DNA of 64,000 nucleotides from VAZQ01 sp963821505 (lineage in GTDB: Bacteria > Pseudomonadota > Alphaproteobacteria > Rhizobiales > Xanthobacteraceae): assembly GCA_963821505.1 (NCBI GenBank), contig CAWGEH010000033.1, positions 1-64,000 of the forward strand. Reading direction: 5' to 3'. The stretch's first letter is position 1; each line of letters begins with the position of its first letter. Shown in pieces: positions 47,569-55,700 of the stretch. Position numbers and translations under genes: made by a program. Below the pieces are notes generated by a model. The model had not been told where the DNA came from. It made no database searches and saw only the letters and a program-made list of their open reading frames with translations.

Positions 47569-47931
47569 GGCTGTGCCTCCCCATTGGTCTCGCATTCGCC
47601 CGTTGATCGGCGATCGGTGTGAACGCTAACACTCGGCCGGCGTGCGCGGAAGCCACGGACTGCGGATTCCGCCGGAGCGTCAAGCGCAATCGCGCAGCGT
47701 ATTGCGCCGCAGACTTGCTGGTCCCGAGCGCCGGAGAGACGCAGTGCACGATGCGCGAAAAGGCGCAGAGGCCGGCAGCGCGGGACGATGGCGGTTTCGC
47801 CGTTGCGGGAGAGCGCATGGAGATCGTGAGTGGGATGGAAGGCGATGGTGCCATCCTGAGAACGCCGCGGCATGTCCGCGCGAACTCGATGACGCGATCT
47901 CCTTGATGCCGCAGGCCTGGATGGGTCGGCG
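47569..47931. other. Intergenic region, nothing recognised
   Basis: 363 bp between two co-oriented VOC genes. Both strands were read. Several stop-free frames exist because of the base composition, but none shows a family signature or ribosome site. Confidence 0.4.
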
Positions 47932-48423
47932 CTATTTCTTCCGGGCCTTGCTGGCGGACTTTCGGGGGTTGCGCGTTTTCTTGCCGGCCTTCTTGCTGGC
48001 CGCGGCCGACTTCGGCCTGACCTTGCCGGACGTCATGGTCCAGCCCTTCCAGTTGACGTCGAAGATGATGCCGTTGGGATCCCGGAACTTGCGCTCGAAA
48101 TCGTCGTCGTCCGGGTCGCCGAGATCGAAGAAGAATTTGCCGCCGGCCTTCTCGATCCGCTTCTGCTGCTTCTCCAGGTCGTCGCACTGGAACCCGAAGT
48201 GGTGGATGCCGACGAACTCGCCAGGGTTCTTGATCCCGGAGCCGACCTCGCTCTTGTACTGCAACAACGCAAGATTGATTTCACCGTCGCTCATGTAGAT
48301 GCGATAGGCGGTCGGCCCTTCCGATTTCGGCGAGCGCTTGAGACCGAATGCGCTCTCGTAGAAGTCGGCCGTCGCGTCGATGTCCTTCACCGACAGTGCG
48401 ATGTGCCTGATGCGCGCCGCCAT
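47932..48423 (-). CDS. VOC family protein with Lys/Arg-rich C-terminal tail
   Basis: This 163-aa protein has one VOC module (RIRHIALSVKDIDATADFYESAFG ... DFERKFRDPNGIIFDVNWKGW) followed from about residue 130 by a strongly basic tail (KVRPKSAAASKKAGKKTRNPRKSASKARKK). The tail is histone-H1-like and could bind nucleic acid. The VOC module is a paralogue of the protein at 30414-30830, which lacks the tail. GGAGG lies upstream of the ATG. Enzymatic role unknown. Confidence 0.87.
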   Translation of the reverse strand: MAARIRHIALSVKDIDATADFYESAFGLKRSPKSEGPTAYRIYMSDGEINLALLQYKSEVGSGIKNPGEFVGIHHFGFQCDDLEKQQKRIEKAGGKFFFDLGDPDDDDFERKFRDPNGIIFDVNWKGWTMTSGKVRPKSAAASKKAGKKTRNPRKSASKARKK

Positions 48424-48546
48424 GGCCTTGCCTCCGCTCTCGAGTGCATTTGCCGGCAGTGTGCCAGCTTCAGCACGTGAGTTCCATAGGACGGGCGGCC
48501 GCGACCGCGGCGGCCGCTTTTTCTCGGCCGGGGCGCGTTTTGGCTA

Positions 48547-48575
48547 TTGACATGCGTTACCCGAATCACCTATGA
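48547..48575 (+). promoter_or_regulatory. Sigma-70-type promoter before the DUF5681 gene
   Basis: TTGACA at 48547-48552 and CTATGA at 48570-48575 are separated by 17 bp, close to the housekeeping consensus. The predicted start is near 48582, about 120 bases before the DUF5681 ATG. Confidence 0.65.
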
Positions 48576-48604
48576 GTTGGGCACGATCCGAGAGTGCGCA
48601 CGGC

Positions 48605-48635
48605 GCCCGGGCGGGACACCGCTCCGGGTTTTTTT
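48605..48635 (+). terminator. Rho-independent terminator in the DUF5681 leader
   Basis: CCCGGGCGG-gaca-CCGCTCCGGG forms a GC-rich stem directly followed by seven T (48629-48635). It lies only about 25 bases past the predicted transcription start and upstream of the gene. It therefore either limits transcription into the gene (attenuator) or ends a short RNA. Confidence 0.72.
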
Positions 48636-48703
48636 GCGTCCGCAGCAGCGGACCCGCGCCCGGCATCGTGTTTTCGATCGGAAACCGAAAGGAGTGCCAA
48701 GCC

Positions 48704-49153
48704 ATGCCGTTTCAGAAGGGCCAAAGCGGGAATCCGGCGGGCCGCCCGCGCGGCTCGCGCAACCGGGCCGCCATGCTGTTGCAAAATCTGCTGGATGACG
48801 ACGCAGAGACCATCGCCCGCAAGGCGATCGACCTGGCCAAGGAGGGCGATATCGCGGCGATCCGCCTGTGCATGGACCGGATTGCGCCGGCGCGGAAAAG
48901 CGATGCGATCGTGTTCGAGCTCCCGCCGCTCGACAACGCCGCGGACACCGTCGCGGCGGCGGCTGCGATCGTGGCCGCGGTCGCGGCCGGCGATCTCACG
49001 CCATCCGAGGCGGCCGAGCTCGCCAAGGTGGTCGACGTCTACGTGCAGGCGCTGGCGGCGGCCGGTTTCGAGGAACGCCTGGCCAGACTGGAAAGCGCAG
49101 GGGAACGCATAACGCGCGGGTCCCGGCCCCCGGGGCATGATCACGACGCCTGA
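48704..49153 (+). CDS. DUF5681 domain-containing protein
   Basis: This 149-aa protein begins with the DUF5681 signature FQKGQSGNPAGRPRGSRNRA. The rest is an acidic, Ala-rich helical region (AETIARKAIDLAKEGDIAAIRLCMDRIAPARK). DUF5681 proteins occur in phages and mobile regions of Alphaproteobacteria, often beside terminase genes, and probably bind DNA via the basic N-terminus. ATG at 48704 has GGAG about 9 bases upstream. No other phage gene is near. A small gene follows by 15 bp and is probably co-transcribed. Confidence 0.85.
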   Translation: MPFQKGQSGNPAGRPRGSRNRAAMLLQNLLDDDAETIARKAIDLAKEGDIAAIRLCMDRIAPARKSDAIVFELPPLDNAADTVAAAAAIVAAVAAGDLTPSEAAELAKVVDVYVQALAAAGFEERLARLESAGERITRGSRPPGHDHDA

Positions 49154-49168
49154 TCGGGGGATCCTGCC

Positions 49169-49360
49169 ATGAAACGGTTGCCACTCAGCCGGCTCGAAGC
49201 CTTGGAGGCAACGCGCGCCGACAAGCGCCGAATTCGTTTGCTGTTCGTGGAAGCGCGCGCCACGGCAGCCGATATCGAGCGACAGCGCGATACCCTCATC
49301 GCAGAGGGAAAAGCAAGCGCGGATGACCGCTTCATTGCCTTCTGCTGGAGGGATGATTGA
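49169..49360 (+). CDS. Small conserved hypothetical protein downstream of DUF5681
   Basis: A 63-aa protein rich in charged residues (RLEALEATRADKRRIRLLFVEARATAADIERQRDTL), likely alpha-helical. I do not recognise a family. ATG at 49169 and close spacing to the DUF5681 gene suggest an operon partner. The short length keeps confidence moderate. Confidence 0.6.
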   Translation: MKRLPLSRLEALEATRADKRRIRLLFVEARATAADIERQRDTLIAEGKASADDRFIAFCWRDD

Positions 49361-49461
49361 GCCGCCGGCTCGTTGTTTTTTCATTGTTGTTTACAATGGC
49401 GCGCGCCCGGAGCTGGAGCTTGCGTTGCGCTCAGCCGGTCCGACGCGGGTGACCTATGACA

Positions 49462-50280
49462 TCATCTCGTGCTCGCCCATTCCGCGATGATGCCGGCGAG
49501 CGCGTCGAGGCCGTCGGTGAGCGCCGCCGGACCCGGCTGCAGGATCAGCGGCGACTTGATCTCGCGCAGAAAGCCGTCGCGCACCGCCGGAACGGCGGCA
49601 AAGCCCGGCCGCGCCGCCACCCTGGCCGGCACGAATTTCTTGCCGCACCAGGAGCCGACGATGATGTCGGGCGCGGCCGCGATCAAGTCCGCGGGCGAGA
49701 CGATGCGGTCCTTGGCGTTCTTGCGCGGCGACAGCGCGGGAAACACGTCGATGCCGCCCGCGATCTCGATCAGCTCCGCCACCCAGCGGATGGCGGAGAT
49801 CATCGGGTCGTCCCATTCCTCGAAATAGACCCGCGGACGGCGTTGCAGCCGCGCAGCGCGGCTGCGCGCGGCTTCGAGACGCTGCGCGAGCCCGCCCGCC
49901 AGCGCCGCGGCCCTCTCCGTCGCGCCGACGAGCGCGCCCACGGTGCGGATCATGTCGAAGATGCCGGCGATGTCGCGCTGGTTGAAAGCATGCACCGCGA
50001 CATTGCGCCGGATCAGCTCGGCGGCGATATCGGCCTGCAGGTCGGAGAAGGTGAGAACGAGGTCGGGCGCAAGCGCGAGCAGTTTTTCGAAATCGGCGGA
50101 GATGAACGCCGAGACCCGCGGCTTCTCCTTGCGCACCCGCGCCGGCCGCACCGCATAGCCGGACACGCCGACGATGCGGCGCTCCTCGCCGAGGAGATAG
50201 AGCGTCTCCACGGTCTCTTCGGTGAGGCAGACGATGCGTGCGGGCGGAAACACAAGGCGGTTATAGCAAACCTCCCGCAT
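49462..50280 (-). CDS. BtuF-like (cobalamin-binding type) protein lacking a signal peptide
   Basis: This 272-aa protein has the type III periplasmic-binding fold: RIVCLTEETVETLYLLGEERRIVGVSGYAVRP, LLALAPDLVLTFSDLQADIAAELIRRN, a long central helix and the second lobe PRVYFEEWDDPMISAIRWVAELIEIAGGIDVFP. Unlike ordinary BtuF it has no hydrophobic export signal, so it is predicted to be cytoplasmic. Family members of this type are often annotated cobalamin-binding protein. ATG 50280 lacks a good ribosome site; a GTG at 50253 is an alternative. No transporter genes are adjacent. Confidence 0.82.
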   Translation of the reverse strand: MREVCYNRLVFPPARIVCLTEETVETLYLLGEERRIVGVSGYAVRPARVRKEKPRVSAFISADFEKLLALAPDLVLTFSDLQADIAAELIRRNVAVHAFNQRDIAGIFDMIRTVGALVGATERAAALAGGLAQRLEAARSRAARLQRRPRVYFEEWDDPMISAIRWVAELIEIAGGIDVFPALSPRKNAKDRIVSPADLIAAAPDIIVGSWCGKKFVPARVAARPGFAAVPAVRDGFLREIKSPLILQPGPAALTDGLDALAGIIAEWASTR

Positions 50281-50501
50281 GCCGGCTCGCGGATGCGGGC
50301 GACCTCGCGGATTTTGACTTCAAATAGCGCCTTCAGGATTCTTCGACCGATCGGTTTTGCGCCGCGAGCCTGTACCTGGTCCGGCCGCATCGGCAAGGCA
50401 CCGCTGGAACGGGCGCTCCACGAGCCGAGCGGCATCGGTTCATATTGCGTATGCCGGTCGCGTCACCACATCATGTGCGGGCTGGTTATCGGAGGTTCCT
50501 C

Positions 50502-50954
50502 ATGCCCAAAGCAAGCAAAGCGCGCGCCATCGGTTTCAACCACGTCGCCCTCGAGGTCGGTGACATCGATCAGGCGCTGGCGTTCTACGGCCGCCTGTTC
50601 GAGTTCGAGCTGCGCGGCAAGAGCGAAACCTCGGCCTTCATCGATCTTGGCGATCAGTTCCTCGCGCTTCAGAAGGGCCGCACCCAGGCCGCGGACGACG
50701 GCCGTCATGTGGGCCTCGTTGTCGACGACAAGGACGCCGTTCGCCGCGCGCTGGCGGAGGTGGGCATTAAGCCGCTGCCCGGGCGGTTTCTCGATTTCCT
50801 CGATCCGTGGGGCAACCGGGTGGAGATCGTCGGGTACGACAACATCCAGTTTACCAAGGCCCCCAACGTGCTGCGTGGCATGGGGCTCGCGCATCTGTCC
50901 AAGAACGAGAAAGCGATCAAAGAGCTCGCGGGCAAGGGCATGGCGCCGACCTGA
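50502..50954 (+). CDS. VOC family protein
   Basis: This 150-aa one-module VOC protein starts ARAIGFNHVALEVGDIDQALAFYGRLFEF and ends FLDPWGNRVEIVGYDNIQFTKAPNVLRGMG. A His near the N-terminus and a Glu in NRVEIVGY are the candidate metal ligands. ATG at 50502 with GGAGG 6 bases upstream is preferred over earlier frames. It is divergent from the BtuF-like gene. Function unknown. Confidence 0.88.
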   Translation: MPKASKARAIGFNHVALEVGDIDQALAFYGRLFEFELRGKSETSAFIDLGDQFLALQKGRTQAADDGRHVGLVVDDKDAVRRALAEVGIKPLPGRFLDFLDPWGNRVEIVGYDNIQFTKAPNVLRGMGLAHLSKNEKAIKELAGKGMAPT

Positions 50955-51051
50955 AGGCGGGCCGCAGCTCTGGTGAGCGCAAAGGACTGATCGCTACGCC
51001 CCGGCGGCACGCGCGCCTGGCGGTGCCTTCCGGCGCGACCGGCTGATACGA

Positions 51052-51573
51052 TCAGACCTGCCGGCTGGGTCCGCCTGCGTTCCACGCCGGCCATCGGCTT
51101 CCCGGGCCCGCCGCGGCCGCCCAGTTTACGAACGCCGTGGCCCCCGGCTCGCCCTCTTCTGGAGCCCACGCGGCAAATTCGTTCGCTCGATATGGGCCGG
51201 GCTTGACTTCCAAGACCAGGCTTTCCGCCTGCAGGGCCACGGCGCCGTGCCAAGTGCCACGCGGGATCTGAACGACCGGAGAGGCTACGCTCATCGCCAG
51301 CCGCTGCACGAGATCCGCCTGCGCGCTGAAGATCAGAAAGTCGAGCCGGCCGCGCAGCAGCACAAGCATTTCCCATTGCTCGCTATGCACGTGGGGACGC
51401 ACGTAGCTGTCCGGTTCGAGCCCGATCAGCAGCCGCTGAACCTGGTCCTGGTGGTCGGCGTGCAGCAGAAGGTGCGCGCGCTTGCGTGCGCTCGCGGCTG
51501 CCTCCTCGACGAGGTGTGCCACTTGCCGTTCGTCAATGAATTGCGGTCGTTCGAGATATGTCATCCGAAGCAC
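51052..51573 (-). CDS. WbuC-family cupin-fold protein
   Basis: This 173-aa protein has the WbuC pattern: KRAHLLLHADHQDQVQRLLIGLEPDSYVRPHVHSEQWEMLVLLRGRLDFLIF, then VVQIPRGTWHGAVALQAESLVLEVKPGPY. The cupin metal ligands His-x-His-x4-Glu and the later His are present. WbuC genes occur in O-antigen and surface-polysaccharide clusters; the exact reaction is not known. The stop-to-start distance to the epimerase-like gene upstream is 12 bp, so they form one unit. Confidence 0.87.
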   Translation of the reverse strand: MLRMTYLERPQFIDERQVAHLVEEAAASARKRAHLLLHADHQDQVQRLLIGLEPDSYVRPHVHSEQWEMLVLLRGRLDFLIFSAQADLVQRLAMSVASPVVQIPRGTWHGAVALQAESLVLEVKPGPYRANEFAAWAPEEGEPGATAFVNWAAAAGPGSRWPAWNAGGPSRQV

Positions 51574-51585
51574 CGTGCCTGTGCC

Positions 51586-52476
51586 CTAACCTTTTGGGAG
51601 CCGTTGGATGTCTGCCGCCTGGGCCAAACCGGTCTTCAGGTCCGTGTACCGGAAATCGGGAAAGGCGCGCAGACATGCGGTCCTGTCGAATGCGCGATAG
51701 CCGCCGTGGGGGAGCGGACCCTGCCGCGGGGTGCCCCGCACGGACACAGGAGGATCATACATCGCCGCGATCCGTTCGGCTATTGCTCGAAAGCTGTGCA
51801 CCTCTCCGGTTGCCACATTGAGGACCCCGTGGCTTCGATGCACGAGGGCGCGTCTGACAATCTCCGCGACGTCACCGATGAGCACGTGATCGCGCTGCTC
51901 CTCGCCTTCGCCGAACAGAACAATGTCCTGCCCGGCTGCGGCCAGACGCCGGAAGCGATTGGGCCCGTAGCCGTTGTGCGGGTCGGCGGCGCCGTACAAG
52001 AGCGTCGGACGCAGGATTGCCAGCGGCGCTTTGACCGCCGACTTGAGCATCAACTCGCGCGTGAGATGCATCGCGCCGTGCAGGGAGCCCGGCTCGGCGC
52101 ACGATTCCTCGGTGAGGGGAGCGCGCGAGTCCCGATAGACCGCGTCCGAACTGATGTAGACGACATGCGTCACGGATACCCGCTCGAGTGCCCTGCACAC
52201 GCAATCCATCATCCGGATATTGTCGACCAGCATGGCCGCATCTTTGCAGGGCGCTCGCGCCGCAACCACGACGACGGCATCGTCCGGCCGAAGTTCGCTG
52301 GAAAGCCGCTCGGCAGCCGCGGGAGCGAGAAGATCGAGCTCCGCCCGCCCCAAGGACAGAACCGATACGCCGTGGGCGGTCAGCAGCTGCGCACTTGCCG
52401 AGCCGACGAAGCCGTGAGCCCCGATGATGACCACGCGCCGTGGCGCCTGCGCGGTGGAGTTTTGATGCTCGAGCAT
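51586..52476 (-). CDS. NAD-dependent epimerase/dehydratase-like protein with altered active site
   Basis: This 296-aa extended SDR-fold protein has nucleotide-binding VVIIGAHGFVGSASAQLL at the N-terminus and SSDAVYRD. At the place of the catalytic YxxxK it has LHGAMHLTRE, so both Tyr and Lys appear replaced by His. ILRPTLLYGAADPHNGYGPNRF and DHVLIGDVAEIVRRAL are typical of sugar-nucleotide epimerases. ATG at 52476 follows AGAGGGGG. It is co-transcribed with WbuC (12 bp), pointing to surface polysaccharide or a nucleotide-sugar role. It could be a non-catalytic or unusual reductase. Confidence 0.83.
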   Translation of the reverse strand: MLEHQNSTAQAPRRVVIIGAHGFVGSASAQLLTAHGVSVLSLGRAELDLLAPAAAERLSSELRPDDAVVVVAARAPCKDAAMLVDNIRMMDCVCRALERVSVTHVVYISSDAVYRDSRAPLTEESCAEPGSLHGAMHLTRELMLKSAVKAPLAILRPTLLYGAADPHNGYGPNRFRRLAAAGQDIVLFGEGEEQRDHVLIGDVAEIVRRALVHRSHGVLNVATGEVHSFRAIAERIAAMYDPPVSVRGTPRQGPLPHGGYRAFDRTACLRAFPDFRYTDLKTGLAQAADIQRLPKG

Positions 52477-52711
52477 GTCGCCCCCTCTACGATTGCCGCT
52501 ACCGGCCTGCTTCGGAGCTAGGCCTGCGTTTCGACCTTCGTCAAGGAGACTGCTGCGTGCCGTTGGGGCATCCGGCGGTGCCGGTGAGGTGCAACGAGCC
52601 TTGCATTCGTACACCGCGGCGAATCAGGAGTGCCGGATCGCCATCGCGGATGACATCTTCGGCGCGCCGCCTCGGCGAGATGTTTTTATCGTCCCCGACG
52701 ATTCTGACCGA

Positions 52712-55700
52712 TCATCGTCGTCGACGCGGAACAGATTCCAGAATTATGTTCTTTCCGTTTTTGGACATGACGATTTTCAACGTTGGTTGATTGATATCGA
52801 CTGCGGATCCGCCCGTGCCGGCAGCGAAGGGCGGAGCGTTGCTGCCAGGGAAGTAGACGGAAACGGTGGGAAGAGTATTTGTGGTGGTGGTGACCGTACT
52901 GGGTGCGACCATCCCCGCCGGATTCGCTTCGATGAAGAGCGTGGAGTCCACGAACGTGATCGCGTAATTCGGGGATGTCAGGGTGCCCCGGGAGATCGGG
53001 TACGCGCCCGGAACTTCACCGCCGGCGCGGGTCGGCGTTCCAGAGAGAGCGCTGCCAGCGTAGACGGTCCCGCTGGTCACTTGGTATGTCAACGCAGGAT
53101 CCGGACTTCCGATAAATTTGGTTTGGCCGTTCGCCGTGATCGTGATCGGTTCCTGGGTGATCGTCAGCGTCCCGTTGATATAATTGATCGTGTAGTTCGG
53201 CGACGTCAGGTTCGACGGGATGATCGTATAGGCCCCCACATTCACGGCGCCCTGTGCGCTCCCGCCCCAGGCGATCGTTCCGCTCAGCACCGATGGGCTC
53301 TCGCCGTTCACCAGCCCGTTATAGATGACTCCATTGCCGCCGCTGTACGGCACGCTGTTGAAGGTCTGCGTTGTGTCGTTGGCGGTGATCGTCAGGGCCG
53401 TCGGATTTACCGTCAGCACGCCGGCGTTGTTGAAGGCGAAGGCGTAGTTACCGCTCGCGGTCAAAGTACCCTGGGAAAGGTCAATGCTGTAATTGCCCGC
53501 GTTGGCGGTGGCGGCCGCGCCGGTGGAAGAAAAGCTGGGGCTGCCGCTGAAGACGTTGGGATCGCCCGAATAGACGTTTTCCAGGCCGGCCTGGAATCCC
53601 GACACCGTAAAGCCGGACAGATTGGCCGTGGTCCCGTAGATCTTGCTGTCGTTCAGAGACGTGACGGTAAGCGTCGCGGGGGTGGTTCCGGCGGCGAATG
53701 CGAAGATATAGCGGTTGCCCGGAAGGGTGACCGATGCGGGCGGAAGCGTCGCATAGGTGTTATTCCAGATGGCCGTATTGTTGCTGTTGAGGCTGCCGAA
53801 GTTTTGACCGGGCGCCTCCGGTGAGTTCGAATAGATCAGCCAACGATCCGAGGCGCTGACGGCATCGCTGGCTCGGTCGTTGATGAATGCGCCGATCGCG
53901 GCGAGAGCGAGGGTCCTGCCGGTAACCGAGCCTGGCGCTGCAATCGTGAGATTGCCATTGGCGATCGCCGTCAAATCTCCGACGGCGCCTCCGTTCATGC
54001 TGGCATTGATCGCGATATTTCTGCCTGCGCTGAGCGTCAGCGCGCTGGTGCTCCAGCTCACCGCGTTCGCAACGGTAATGTCGGACGCGCCGCCGATCGC
54101 GGTCAGCGTCGAGTTGCCGGTGGTGGTCCAACCCGTGGTGCCGGACACGGTCCCGATCGTCAGCGCCTGTCCATTGGTCAGGCTGATCGAGCCGGTGTTG
54201 GCGGCGAGCGTCCCGATCAGATTGCCCGGGTTCCCGAGCGTGTAGCTTCCGCCGGTTCCGAGCAATGCAAGATTGGTCGCCGTGATCGCCGCCGACTGCG
54301 TCGCCGTGCCCATGACGTTCAGCGTGAGCGCACTGTTGGCGCCATTGACCGAAACCGGTCCGCCCAGCGCCAGGCTTGCGCCTTGGAGGAGAATGCTGCT
54401 GGACGGGTTCGAGTTGTTCAGGGACCCGCCGCTCGCGACGGTGATCGAGCTCCCCGAGAGCAGGCTAAGATTGGTGATGCTTGACGGCAGCGTGACGGTC
54501 CCGCCAACCGTCATCGCACCGATCGAGCCTGCGTTGCCGAACACCAGAGTCGAAGCCGTGATGTTGTTGAGCGCCGCCTGGCTGAGCGACAGCGTGCTGG
54601 CCCCGGTGCCCAATCCCATCGTCGTGGCGGCTGTCAGGGGAACCAGCGTGAACGTTTGGCCGCCGGTGTTGATCGCTCCTGTCACGCTGAGGCTGTCCGT
54701 CTGCACCGTGAGGTTGCCGCCGACGTTCGAGGCGCCAAGCACCGTTGGGAGATTGTTGGTCAGGCTGGCATTGCCGTTCGCCCCGGTGGTGTTCAGCGTC
54801 ACTGCTCCGGTCAGCAGGTTGACGCTGGTCAGCGTGATGTCCGCATTGTTTGCCGAGGTCGTGAACGACGCCGCGCCCGCGACCGTCAGCACCCCGGTTT
54901 GCGTCAGGGCGCCGGCCGTATCGGTCACCGCGAGATCGCCTCCGACATTCGAGGCGCCCAGCACCGTCGTCTTGCCGTTGGTCAGCTGCGCCGCGCCGCC
55001 CGTCCCGCTGGTGCTGAGCGACACCGCTCCGGTCAACAGGTTGGTGTTGTTCAGCGTGATCGTGGCGTTCGATGCCGAGGTGGTGAACGACGACGTTCCG
55101 CCGGCCGTCAGCGCCCCGGACTGCGTCAGATTGCCGAGCGTGCTCACGATCGTCAGGTCGCCGCCGACGCTCGACGTCCCCAGAACCAGACCGCCCGCCA
55201 GGCTGTTGGTCAGGCTGGCACTGCCGCTCGCGCCGGTGGTGTTCAGCGAAGCCGGCCCGGTCAGCAGGTTGGCGTCGTTCAGTGTGATCGTGGCGTTCGA
55301 TGCCGAGGTGGTGAACGACGAGGTCCCGCCGACCGCGAGCGGCCCGGTCTGAGTCAGATTTCCGGCTCGATCGGTGACCACCAGGTTGCCGCCGATGCTC
55401 GAGGCTGCCAGCGCCGTTGCAAGATCGTTGGTCACGCTGGCATCCCCGCCCGGGCCGGTCGTGCTCAGCGCAATCGTCCCGGTCATGGCATTGCCATTGC
55501 GGGTCAGCGTGATGGTCGCGTCCGAGGCCGATGTCGTGAACGACGAGGTTCCGCCAACCGTCAGCGCTCCGGTCTGTGTCAGGTCGCCGAGCGTGCTCGC
55601 CACCGTGAGATTGCCGCCGACGTCCGAGGCCGCCAGCGCCGTCGCGACATTGTTGGTCAAGCTGACGTTGCCGCTCGCACCGCTGGTGTTGAGCGCCACC

